Counted from the stretch's first letter, positions 17,925 through 25,658 are shown. The stretch: DNA of 64,000 bases from Proteus vulgaris (GCF_023100685.1 NZ_CP090064.1:1488001-1552000), one strand, 5' to 3'. The notes: generated from the sequence alone by a model not told the origin. Numbers and translations are program-made.

Positions 17925-18551
17925 TTAATTGTTTTTCGGGGAAAGTAAAAGCATTACTCCAGCGCCTGCCAAAAGGCCAGAACAAGTTCGGTTAAAGATA
18001 GTTTTAGCCTTTGGTTTATTGAGTAATTTTTTCATGTGCAAACCCAACAAGGCGTACAACATGATCGCTATGAATTCAAGAAGCAAAAATAGTGAACCAA
18101 GCACTAAAAACTGTTGGCCAGCCTCAATTTGAGGGTTAATAAACTGAGGAAGAAAGGCTGTGAATATTAGGATTGCTTTTGGGTTTCCTGCTGCCACAAA
18201 AAACTCCTGTTTTGCTAATTTAAATATGGATGTATCCCATTTGGATTCGGTGATACTGAATTCAGAGGTTGGGGATTTCCATAATTGGTATGCTAGCCAC
18301 AGAAGGTAAGCAACTCCAGCAAATTTAATTGTGCTGAAAATGACTTCTGATGTTTGTAATACTACAGCTAGTCCAAACGAAGCCAGAACAATCATAATCA
18401 CAAATGCGAGCAATCTACCGAGACCTCCAGCACATGAATGAGTGAAGCCATAGTATGCTGCATTATTAATTGAAAGTAGGTTGTTTGGTCCCGGCGCGAG
18501 ATTTAAAGCAAAGCAGGCTGGGATAAAAAGAAGTAGTGTTGAAAGTTCCAT
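17925..18551 (-). CDS. LysE/RhtB-family amino acid exporter
   Basis: ATG 18551 (MELSTLLLFI) gives a 208-residue protein, the standard length; upstream extension to 18671 would be atypical. The N-terminal signature ALNLAPGPNNLLSINNAAYYG and a GNPKAILIFTAFLPQF loop between TM3 and TM4 identify the family, and six hydrophobic segments are visible. These inner-membrane proteins export amino acids or homoserine lactone-like metabolites; the substrate cannot be told. It lies between phage Q and holin remnants, on the opposite strand, so it is probably a captured host gene or prophage cargo. Confidence 0.85.
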   Translation of the reverse strand: MELSTLLLFIPACFALNLAPGPNNLLSINNAAYYGFTHSCAGGLGRLLAFVIMIVLASFGLAVVLQTSEVIFSTIKFAGVAYLLWLAYQLWKSPTSEFSITESKWDTSIFKLAKQEFFVAAGNPKAILIFTAFLPQFINPQIEAGQQFLVLGSLFLLLEFIAIMLYALLGLHMKKLLNKPKAKTIFNRTCSGLLAGAGVMLLLSPKNN

Positions 18552-18746
18552 ATAATTCCATTTGTATTTTTTAATGAGTGTTTGCAAGTTAATCATACAT
18601 ATAAGCTGAAAAGAATCATTCAGAAGATCGCTTAGGCGGTCTTTTTTCGTATATGCCGACCACAGAATCAATCACAACACCTCACATTCACACAAAAGCT
18701 GTGAGTCGGCTTTCTATTAACTAGTTCCTCCAAATAGGGGGTGAGT

Positions 18747-19053
18747 ATGAATCATATGAAACAAACCCCTGAATTTTGGGATCAGGTATTCCAAGTTATC
18801 GCTGCTCATAAAGAGCAAGGAATTAGCGCATCACTAGCAACTGGTCGTGGTAAGTACAACGGCGGTGGCTGGAAGAAAACATTATTTGATGGCGGCTATG
18901 TGCGCGTTGTTTGCATGGTTTGTAAAAGATCTCCTAACGCTACTAGGTCTTAATCATGACTTGGCATATCTGTCTAGTGTATTCATTGGATATGTCGGTG
19001 TAGATGGGTTAAGCAAACTCATTAAGGGTAAGGCAGGGCTGAGAAATGACTAA
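18747..19053 (+). pseudogene. Lambda S-type holin, frameshifted and with a shortened first TM
   Basis: Joined across a one-base insertion near 18892, the product follows lambda S: AAHKEQGIS, GKYNGGGWKKTLFD, then in the next frame AAMCALFAWFVKDLLTLLGL and AYLSSVFIGYVGVDGLSKLI. Compared with lambda S about four residues are missing inside the first membrane helix. Two start codons (Met1 at 18747, Met4 at 18756, MNHMKQ) recall the dual-start holin/antiholin arrangement. Because of the frameshift a full-length holin is not made. The gene overlaps the endolysin start. Confidence 0.8.
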
Positions 19054-19477
19054 ATCTAATCGTGAGCCGGCTCGCGGTGAGCGCAACAATAACCCCGGCA
19101 ACATTGACTATAACCCACGTAATAAATGGAAAGGTTTGGTCGGTATTGAAACGGGAGTGCCTAACCCTCGATTCTGTGTCTTTGAGTCGCCAGAGTATGG
19201 CATCAGAGCAATTTATAAACTAACTCAAACATATCAACGTAAATATGGTTTGAACTCAGTATCAGCAATTGTTAATAAGTACGCACCGCCAATTGAGAAC
19301 AATACCAATGGCTATATCACTCGCGAATCGAAAGAGATTGGTGTTGGCATTAATGACAAGATAGACACTCAATCAAAACAGGTTGCTATCTCTTTAGCAA
19401 AAGCAATCGTAGGCGTTGAGCTTGGGTATCAGCTTTATGCAGATAGGGTTTATGAAGATGCTTGGTTATTGCTATGA
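19046..19477 (+). CDS. Phage endolysin of the RGxRNNNPGNI family
   Basis: A 143-residue protein beginning PARGERNNNPGNIDYN, then KWKGLVG, RFCVFESPEYGIRAIYKLTQ and YAPPIENNTNGYI, the signature of the structural-lysozyme family that cuts peptidoglycan. It is placed exactly where lambda has its endolysin, between holin and Rz, overlapping the former by 8 bp and the latter by ATGA (19474-19477). No signal peptide is present, so it would need a holin, which is broken here. It appears intact. Confidence 0.8.
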   Translation: MTKSNREPARGERNNNPGNIDYNPRNKWKGLVGIETGVPNPRFCVFESPEYGIRAIYKLTQTYQRKYGLNSVSAIVNKYAPPIENNTNGYITRESKEIGVGINDKIDTQSKQVAISLAKAIVGVELGYQLYADRVYEDAWLLL

Positions 19478-19926
19478 GTAAATATATCCCATGGTTTTTT
19501 CTCTTACTTTTAAGTGCTCTATTAATGGTATTAAGTTTATCAAATGCAAAAATAAAAACGTTAAGTAACGAGAATGAATCACTCAGCAAGGATTTGTCTG
19601 AGCAAATTAATATTAATAGCAATTATAAAGAGCGCATTGATAAGTTAAATAAACTCGATAGTGATCATCAGCAGGAGCTTTATAATGCAAAGAATGAAAT
19701 AAGTCGCTTGCGTGATATTAGTAAGCGTAATCCTAAGCGGGTGTATATCAAAGCCGAGTGTCCAAAGAGCGCCTGTAATTTCGCCACCAGCTTGGATGAT
19801 GCAACCACCGCCCGACCTACTGACACTGCTATCAGAAATTATTGGCTACTCAGAGAGCGAATTGCAGAGTCAGAGTAAGTGATTAAAGGGTTGCAAGATT
19901 ATATTAGGACGGAGTGTTTACGATGA
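19474..19926 (+). pseudogene. Rz-type inner-membrane spanin with a C-terminal stop
   Basis: ATG 19474 overlaps the endolysin stop. The N-terminal TM (WFFLLLLSALLMVLSL) is followed by a coiled coil and a conserved end (VYIKAECPKSACNF; ATARPTDTAIRNYWLLRERI). TAA at 19876-19878 interrupts the frame, which then continues in phase (KGLQDYIRTECLR) to TGA 19926, giving the usual 150-residue Rz length. CAA to TAA is the simplest change. The truncated 134-residue product loses the last 15 residues, the part that contacts Rz1. I found no convincing nested Rz1. Confidence 0.8.
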
Positions 19927-20084
19927 ATGAAGATAAAGAGGTGCTTGCTTCAAAAATAGAATCATTCATGAAAGAGAGTGAGCCTCTTGAATACAAATAT
20001 GATGCTTCTGGTAGCAAATACGCACATTATTTTTCATTAAAACTCGCAGAACATCTATTACAAAAAAGCAATATGGACAATTGA
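19923..20084 (+). CDS. Small phage protein, 53 aa
   Basis: GGAG lies upstream of ATG 19923, which overlaps the end of the Rz frame by ATGA. The product (MNEDKEVLASKIESFMKESE ... KLAEHLLQKSN) is acidic and helical. Small genes just after Rz are common in lambdoid phages. It appears intact but no family is recognised. Confidence 0.45.
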   Translation: MNEDKEVLASKIESFMKESEPLEYKYDASGSKYAHYFSLKLAEHLLQKSNMDN

Positions 20085-20223
20085 TAATCCAATAGCAAAA
20101 ATATACCTAGAATCTAATAACTTAGATAAGGTAACTATTAGTTAGAATCTAATTATAAATATTAATAAAGTTTTAGGTTACTTTTCCGATATATATTTCT
20201 TCACAAATATACTAGGAGGCTAT

Positions 20224-20547
20224 ATGGAATTTTCAGTATTAGTAACATTTGACCTTAATTATTGTAAAACTACAGAGTATAGAGTGATGGAAAGAACACT
20301 AACTGATCTGGGTTTTGAAACATCTTCAGATCGTTCAGGGTTAGACTTACCAAGTAATACTTATTTGGGGGTTGTGGAAGTTGCTGATGTAGTGTTGGAT
20401 ATTGATGATATAAAGCTAGGCGCGGAAGGTGCAATTAATCTTATTTCAACTAAGCTCAGAAATGCTATCAAAGCAGTGGGGAAAACAGGGAAATTTTATG
20501 TTACTGCTTCACCCAAAAGTATGACGGTTGATTACTGCTCTAGATAA
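20224..20547 (+). CDS. Hypothetical accessory protein, 107 aa
   Basis: A strong ribosome site (AGGAGG) lies before ATG 20224. The sequence has a ferredoxin-like alternation: strand FSVLVTFDL, helix YRVMERTLTDLGF, polar loop, strand NTYLGVVEV, helix GAINLISTKLRNAIKAV, strand KFYVTAS. Such small ferredoxin folds include GhoS-like and Cas2-like proteins, but no diagnostic catalytic residues are visible and I do not claim a relationship. It is followed by a hairpin and the IS3-type end at 20591. Confidence 0.5.
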   Translation: MEFSVLVTFDLNYCKTTEYRVMERTLTDLGFETSSDRSGLDLPSNTYLGVVEVADVVLDIDDIKLGAEGAINLISTKLRNAIKAVGKTGKFYVTASPKSMTVDYCSR

Positions 20548-20590
20548 TTTTAACTTTAGAACATATATTTAATATCACAAAGCCTGCTTT

Positions 20591-20615
20591 TGAAGTGACC
20601 CCCAATAGTTGGACA
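20591..20615 (+). mobile_element. Left IS3-type terminal inverted repeat
   Basis: The 25 bp beginning TGAAGTGACCCCCAATAG match, in inverted orientation, 23324-23348 at 21 of 25 positions and look like IS3-family ends (TGAAnTGACCCC...GTTGGACA). The next bases also form a hairpin (CCCCCAATAGTTGG/CCAATTACTGGGGG, then TTTTCTT) that can act as a terminator. No OrfA or OrfB follows. Confidence 0.65.
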
Positions 20616-20796
20616 ACCAATTACTGGGGGTTTTCTTATTGTGTAAGGAATATAAAAAACAGGAACACTGCATTGCAAAATGACACTGCGCCGTTATATG
20701 TACCCATTGTTTATCATTGGCGCCACTGGTTAGTGAAGCTCTGCTACAAGAAAGAAATTGTGTTTGAAGGCCAAGAAGTGGGGTTGAGTAGTGAGT

Positions 20797-21018
20797 AAAT
20801 ATCACGTAATAGCAACTAAGAAACCCAAGGATAGGGACTATAAACGTATAGGTGGTAAGAAAAAAGTTCTAGCTATCGGTATCTACCCGATGATAATTCT
20901 CGCCAAAGCTAGAAAATTAGTTAGAGAATCAATCCAGTTTTATAATGAAAGGAGACCACATTTGTCATTAAATTATAAAATGCCTGATGAGGTTTATTGA
21001 GCGTTTTATGCCTGAAAG
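20797..21018 (+). pseudogene. Chimeric fragment: integrase N-terminus joined to IS3 transposase C-terminus
   Basis: The frame first resembles the DUF4102 integrase arm domain (RIGGKKKVLAIGIYPMIILA, KARK), then switches within a few codons near 20918 to the C-terminal end of an IS3-type OrfB (IQFYNERRPHLSLNYKMPDE, VY). In-frame stops follow at 20998 and 21010. A short IS end-like sequence (GTCAATCTATATCAGGATTA) lies at 21017-21042. This is a deletion scar joining two mobile-element genes; no function is expected. Confidence 0.65.
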
Positions 21019-21166
21019 GTTGTCAATCTATATCAGGATTAGTCAATTTATTCCATAAAATGAAGCTTCATATTTAGGTTTTTCATTGCTGTAAATAAGT
21101 ACAGTAACGCTTATTGGTTTTTAAATGGTTAAATATCTCTCATCAATTTATGGGGATATTATAAGT

Positions 21167-22624
21167 ATGAGTACGAAGGCGTTTGATTTAAATATAGAGA
21201 AAATATTGGAAAACTGGAAAGTTAGACATGCAGTTAGAGAGATCATTGCTAATGCATTAGATGAGCAGATATTAACGAATACAGATCAAGTTCAAATATC
21301 AAACAATGGGAATAACTGGATTATCAGGGATTTTGGTAGAGGCATCACTTATACTCATTTAACTCAGAACGAGAATCAAGAAAAACTAAATGCTCGAAAT
21401 GTTATTGGTCGATTCGGCATAGGGCTAAAAGATGCTTTGGCAACATTTGAGCGACATGGGATTGAATGCTTAATAAAATCAAAGTATGGCATTATAAAAA
21501 CTACAAAAATGACCAAGCAGGGTTTTGGCGATATAACTACGCTACATGCAATTATTGAAGAGCCACTAGATACAGAATTTATTGGTACAGAAGTAAAGTT
21601 AAGTAACATTGATGACAATGAAGTAGAGGAAGCTAAATTACTTTTTCTTAACTTCAGTGGCTCTAAAGTTATAGATACCACTGGGTATGGGCAGGTAATT
21701 GAGAATAATGGTGATGAAGGAAAAATTTATATAAATGGTGTGTTAGTTGCCAGAGAAGAAAACTTTTTGTTCTCATACAATATTACTCGTCTTAATACCC
21801 AATTAAAAAAATCAATTAATAGAGAAAGAACTAATGTTGGTCGTAGTGCTTATACTGACACAGTAAAAAGAATCCTATTATCGTCTAAGAACGAAGTTGT
21901 GATCGATAAGCTTGCTGATGATATGGCTGGTTATGAATATGGAACTATGCATGATGAGTTATCATGGATTGATGTGCAAGAGCATGCTGTATCGATTTTG
22001 AATTCATCAGAAAGTGTGATGTTTGTTACTTCTGAAGAGGGGATGATGCATAGTTCTCTGATTGATGAGGCTAGGGCGAACGGAGTAAGAATAGTCACTA
22101 TTCCTCATAATTTAAGAATGCGAATTGCAGACTCTAAAGATATTGAGGGGAACATCATAAATGATATAAATAATTTCAAACAAGTATATAACAATAGTTT
22201 TGTATTTTCATTTATAAATGAAACGGCACTTTCTAAAGCAGAAAAAGAAATTTATCAATATAAGAATGAAATAGTTAGGATATTTGGTGATCTACCTGAC
22301 GGCGTGGTTGATATACAACTTTCTGATACTATGCGGTTAGATGATATGACAATGAGAGAGACATTAGGCTGTTGGGATCCTAATTCAAAATGTATTGTGC
22401 TGTCACGAAAAACACTAAAGTCACTTTCTATGTTTAGTGGAACTCTGGTTCACGAATTAGTACATGCAAAAACTGGACTTCCCGATGTGAATAGAGAGTT
22501 TGAGAGTGTGCTCACTGATGAAATAGGCAATGCATATCACTTATTGTTAATAAATAAAAAAAGCAATGAAATTAATGACAATAATATAATAGAAATAAAA
22601 AAACCTTGGTATAAGTTTTGGTAA
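21167..22624 (+). CDS. GHKL ATPase fused to a HELVH metalloprotease-like domain
   Basis: ATG 21167 is preferred over 21125 because GGGGA precedes it and the GHKL fold then starts normally. Residues 20-90 carry the Bergerat ATP site: E25-N29 in VREIIANALDE, D55 and G57/G59 in IIRDFGRGI, and the glycine loop GRFGIGLKDAL at 81-91. A transducer-like middle follows (INRERTNVGRSAY). Residues 429-433 are HELVH, a zincin active-site motif, with acidic residues downstream (EFESVLTDE) that could be the third ligand. ATPase plus protease on a mobile cassette suggests a defence or toxin-like role (inference). Length 485 aa; I know no named family with this exact pair. Confidence 0.75.
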   Translation: MSTKAFDLNIEKILENWKVRHAVREIIANALDEQILTNTDQVQISNNGNNWIIRDFGRGITYTHLTQNENQEKLNARNVIGRFGIGLKDALATFERHGIECLIKSKYGIIKTTKMTKQGFGDITTLHAIIEEPLDTEFIGTEVKLSNIDDNEVEEAKLLFLNFSGSKVIDTTGYGQVIENNGDEGKIYINGVLVAREENFLFSYNITRLNTQLKKSINRERTNVGRSAYTDTVKRILLSSKNEVVIDKLADDMAGYEYGTMHDELSWIDVQEHAVSILNSSESVMFVTSEEGMMHSSLIDEARANGVRIVTIPHNLRMRIADSKDIEGNIINDINNFKQVYNNSFVFSFINETALSKAEKEIYQYKNEIVRIFGDLPDGVVDIQLSDTMRLDDMTMRETLGCWDPNSKCIVLSRKTLKSLSMFSGTLVHELVHAKTGLPDVNREFESVLTDEIGNAYHLLLINKKSNEINDNNIIEIKKPWYKFW

Positions 22625-22711
22625 TAGCAATAATTAATAGGTGTTAAATCTGCTATCAATTGCATCATAAATAACTAAATTAAAAACAAGTTAATTAACG
22701 AGGATGATGTT

Positions 22712-23049
22712 GTGAAAAAATACTAATTTTTACTGCAATTTTGTTTGCATACACTAATGTATTAGCTGGTGAATGTATTGGTAGTGGCGCATACCGAATA
22801 TGTACTGATTCAACAAAGAATTCAGACGGAGATGAGACGATCCGATCTCATGATAATCAAGGAAACTCTTATTCAATAACGTCAGGAAATAGAGATAATC
22901 CTGATGGATCAACAGAAGTATTTTCTGTTGATAGTGGGGGTAACAAATATTCCATTAAAAGCTGGTGCGATAGTTCGGGCTGTCATACTGAAGATAGTGA
23001 AGGAAATAAATGTACGATCACTAAATCAGGCGAAATGATTGGTTGTTAA
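22712..23049 (+). pseudogene. Small secreted cysteine-containing protein, start lost in an A-tract
   Basis: The mature part (GECIGSGAYRICTDSTKNSD, repeated DNQGNSYSI/DSGGNKYSI/DSEGNKCTI units, four to six cysteines) is well formed. Its signal peptide (KILIFTAILFAYTNVLA) lies in the same frame, but the only start, GTG at 22712 after GAGGATGATGTT, is one base out of phase: GTG is followed by six A residues, whereas seven would give MKKILIF. As read, the gene lacks a start. A slippage event, phase variation or a sequencing error in the A-run can explain this. Confidence 0.6.
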
Positions 23050-23075
23050 TTATTTTATATATATCGCCAGATACA

Positions 23076-23249
23076 ATGAAAAAGAATTTTGTTTTTCTCA
23101 GTATGCCATCGATTGCTAAAGAAAATAGAAAGTTATCGGATGTTGCTGAAGTGGTTTGCGCTAATTATGACGATAAGAATTCGTGCGAGGGATTTGTTAA
23201 TACGTCAATAATTGTCCGCATTGAGCAAGGTAGAGTTAGTGTGATTTGA
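23076..23249 (+). CDS. Weakly supported small ORF, 57 aa
   Basis: ATG 23076 opens MKKNFVFLSMPSIAKENRKL and ends at TGA 23249, with a short hydrophobic start and two cysteines (VVCANYDDKNSCEGF). No convincing ribosome site is seen. It may be the remnant of a partner of the preceding secreted protein. Function unknown; coding status uncertain. Confidence 0.25.
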   Translation: MKKNFVFLSMPSIAKENRKLSDVAEVVCANYDDKNSCEGFVNTSIIVRIEQGRVSVI

Positions 23250-23323
23250 TGAAAAAATATCTGATGACCAAAAAGATAGATGTAATGAATCTAAGCAGGT
23301 ATTACAAGCTGCTTAACTAAAAG

Positions 23324-23348
23324 TGTCCAACTTTATGGGATCACTTCA
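23324..23348 (-). mobile_element. Right IS3-type terminal inverted repeat
   Basis: This is the inverted partner of 20591-20615 (21/25 identical). Immediately inside it is CTGCTTAACTAAAAGTG, the usual end of an IS3 OrfB reading frame (QAA-stop-LKVSN). About 60 bp of an IS right end therefore survive. The flanking tri- or tetranucleotides at both ends do not match, so no target duplication is evident. Confidence 0.65.
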
Positions 23349-23420
23349 AGTTAGCAGATTTTTTTGTTTTCTTCATTCTTTACCATATTTAGTTAAAATA
23401 AGAACAAAAATTGAATGCCT

Positions 23421-23456
23421 AAGATCACATATCATGCCTCTTAATTGAGGTTTTTC
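23421..23456 (+). terminator. Terminator repeat related to 5366-5401
   Basis: AGATCACAT, GCCTC and TTAATTGAGG are in the same order and spacing as in the phage copy at 5366-5401; the hairpin is followed by five T residues. It lies just upstream of the winged-helix gene, as the phage copy lies just upstream of the 5435 gene. Confidence 0.55.
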
Positions 23457-23506
23457 TGGTTATTTTGATAGTCTCATCAGGAATATTAATATTTCTTGGT
23501 GATGAC

Positions 23507-24388
23507 ATGAAATCAAAAACATTAGGTTTAGATCTTCTGTATTGGCAATTTGTTGATCTTGCAATAAACAAAGAGTACGTAACAACCGCTGACTTTCTTG
23601 GAAAATTCAGAATTAATCAAGAAAGAGTAAATAAAATAATCTCTGAGCTAGAAAAAACGAACGTTATTATTAAAGATAATGAGAAATATAAAGTTATTGG
23701 TTTTCCAACAGAATTGAATTGGCGAGAAGTAAGCTCAACACAACTACAAGGTGATGAGTGGTGGCTAAATGAAAAGTATACAAATGTACTGACAATAGAG
23801 GAAGGTAAAACATTTGTTTATCAAGATTTTTATAACAGAGGTTTCACTGGGAAGCCTGAATTTCTTATAGATATACATGGTGATATTGCAAAGTATCATC
23901 CAGTTAGCTTTGGTGGTGTTAATGAGAGGCTGAGGTATGCATATTTATCAGCTTATTGGCCTAGAGAAACAATAGTTGCTTTTCATTATGATGAGGAAAT
24001 AAAAACCTTATTTATAGATGTAGACCTGCCAGAAATTGAAGATACGCCTGTATCAAATGGTGAAAGGTTAAAAACCGCAGAAGAATATTATTATGATTAC
24101 GCAAGGCATGTTCATGCTATCGCTTTAAGAGTATCAGCTATCGGGTTTATGGTTTGCTCAGAAATAGAGAATGTCATAGTGGCTGGGTATTCTCAGATAT
24201 TTAATCATGAAACTGGTGATGAAGATGATCTCTATTTAATTAATGCAAAATTGAATAGGGATAAGTTTGAAAGGCTTCCTATTAAAAACATCTCCATGTG
24301 TGACCCTATTCAGTATCTGTCAGGATTTGAAGCATTAGTTAAAATGAATAAGAATTATAAAATGAATGTAATCGATCTGAAGTGGTAG
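23507..24388 (+). CDS. Winged-helix-containing hypothetical protein, 293 aa
   Basis: ATG 23507 (MKSKTLGLDLLYWQFVDLAI) is chosen since GGTGATGAC precedes it; a TTG/ATT-type extension to 23465 adds only a hydrophobic leader. Residues 8-65 look like a winged helix (VTTADFLGKFRINQERVNKI; ISELEKTNVII; wing KDNEKYKVIGFP). The remaining 230 residues are acidic, with an EYYYDYARHVHAIALRVSAI helix and an EDDLYLINAK end; I do not recognise them. It sits between the IS-flanked cassette and the colicin remnant, so it is probably mobile cargo. Confidence 0.55.
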   Translation: MKSKTLGLDLLYWQFVDLAINKEYVTTADFLGKFRINQERVNKIISELEKTNVIIKDNEKYKVIGFPTELNWREVSSTQLQGDEWWLNEKYTNVLTIEEGKTFVYQDFYNRGFTGKPEFLIDIHGDIAKYHPVSFGGVNERLRYAYLSAYWPRETIVAFHYDEEIKTLFIDVDLPEIEDTPVSNGERLKTAEEYYYDYARHVHAIALRVSAIGFMVCSEIENVIVAGYSQIFNHETGDEDDLYLINAKLNRDKFERLPIKNISMCDPIQYLSGFEALVKMNKNYKMNVIDLKW

Positions 24389-24417
24389 TTTGCTACTGTA
24401 AATAACTATACTAAAAA

Positions 24418-24573
24418 AAATTAGAAATAGAAGATACTTTAGACACTGATATAGCTGGAGCACTGATAGGTTTTATCTTTAGTTTAATTAGGTATGTTGG
24501 TATTTTAGGATATATTCTCATCATCTCAAGAATTGGGGCTTTGGTTAATGATAATTTGGTTGAAAAGCATTAA
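24418..24573 (+). pseudogene. 3' remnant of a pore-forming colicin gene
   Basis: The frame is closed upstream by TAA at 24412 and has no start. Its 51 residues (IAGALIGFIFSLIRYVGILG, YILIISRIGALVNDNLVEK) match the last two helices of the colicin pore-forming domain: the hydrophobic hairpin followed by a GALxD-x-LVEK end. It lies convergent with the colicin immunity gene, the same arrangement as in ColE1-type loci. The toxin's translocation and receptor domains are gone. Confidence 0.65.
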
Positions 24574-24618
24574 TAGTACATTCAGTTTTTAATACGTAGG
24601 ATAATAGGAATATTGTTT

Positions 24619-24954
24619 TTAACTGGTTGTCCTGTTTTTTATGAAATGCAAGGCTAGATATATAGCGCTAAATGGAATTGAAAATATAAAACAAAGTAAG
24701 TGATATAGAGCTATTCCACCATGCTTAGCAGGAGTATTTATAAACAATCCAGTATTCCAGAATTTTTTTGTTGTATATTTTAATACGAATTTTTCAGTGA
24801 TCATTTTTGAGAAAGGAAAAAAAATTGCGCTAGGTATGCTTAAAAGAAGCATTAACAGACTTTCAATAGTGTGATCGTTATAATTAAGATAAATCATCAC
24901 GAACATCATAAAATAGCCCCAAAACATATTGTTAATATAATATTTTTTAGTCAT
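24619..24954 (-). CDS. Colicin E1-type immunity protein
   Basis: The 111-residue membrane protein follows ColE1 Imm: start YYINNMFWGYF against YYIKNILFGLY, middle FFPFSKMITEKFVLKYTTKKF, and YHLLCFIFSIPFSAIYLAL against YNLLCLVLAIPFGLLGL. Three hydrophobic segments are visible. Such proteins block the pore domain of their cognate colicin in the inner membrane. The adjacent colicin is only a stub, so this is now an orphan immunity gene that could protect against foreign colicins. Confidence 0.8.
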   Translation of the reverse strand: MTKKYYINNMFWGYFMMFVMIYLNYNDHTIESLLMLLLSIPSAIFFPFSKMITEKFVLKYTTKKFWNTGLFINTPAKHGGIALYHLLCFIFSIPFSAIYLALHFIKNRTTS

Positions 24955-25208
24955 ATCCAGATCCTAATAAATTGCATTCTATAAAGAATAATTATAATAA
25001 TAACTATTCTTATTTTCAATTTTTTGTTGTTTTTATTTTGGCTAAATTAACTGATTATCCATTCTAAATTATCTGGATTAAATAATTATCTTACCTATTT
25101 TTTATGGGTAGTCATTAGTATTTCAGGGCTGTTTTCTTCGTTCTATTTTATAGGTGAGAAAGTAATCAATAAAACTCACCTATTTAATATCAAAATAAAT
25201 TTAAAGAC

Positions 25209-25658
25209 TTATTTATTGATTTCATTATTTTTAGCTTGAAGATAATCAGTGAGAAATGCTTGTGCATTACCTTCATGGGATATTCCTTCAGAATAATTTA
25301 CTGATATAGGCTGAGATTCTCCTGGTATATAAAGGTTACCACAGCATTTATTCTCAATAATTAGAGCAACAAATTTGTTTCCATTAATATTTATTGAATA
25401 CCGAGTATCTCGACTTGTTTTTTCAACCTGCATCTTCTGAATTTTTAAATTCCAGTCATGGTCAATACCTTCGATCTGTACTAATGCTTCATTAGCATTA
25501 CGATCACCAATACGTAGAGTCCAAACAATCACTCCTTGTTGACCTTTATAGGCAATGACATTATCTGCCACATCAGGGCGTTGCTCTGCATGTGCGCTCC
25601 CTATTATACAGGTAAATAATATAACGATTAAAGCTATTAACTTCTTATAATTAGCCAT
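25209..25658 (-). CDS. Secreted hypothetical protein, 149 aa
   Basis: A signal peptide (YKKLIALIVILFTCIIGSAHA) is followed by a beta-rich domain (GVIVWTLRIGDRNANEALVQ; YSININGNKFVALIIENKCC). Two adjacent cysteines (KCCG) are notable. It lies at the edge between the accessory island and the nucleoside operon. Family not recognised. The ribosome site before ATG 25658 is weak. Confidence 0.55.
   Translation of the reverse strand: MANYKKLIALIVILFTCIIGSAHAEQRPDVADNVIAYKGQQGVIVWTLRIGDRNANEALVQIEGIDHDWNLKIQKMQVEKTSRDTRYSININGNKFVALIIENKCCGNLYIPGESQPISVNYSEGISHEGNAQAFLTDYLQAKNNEINK

Noticed and set aside
20224..20547. Cas2- or GhoS-like toxin/antitoxin
   Set aside because: The ferredoxin-like alternation is suggestive, but no conserved catalytic residues or partner gene are visible.
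23076..23249. Small ORF as a functional gene
   Set aside because: No ribosome site and weak coding character; listed only as a low-confidence entry.
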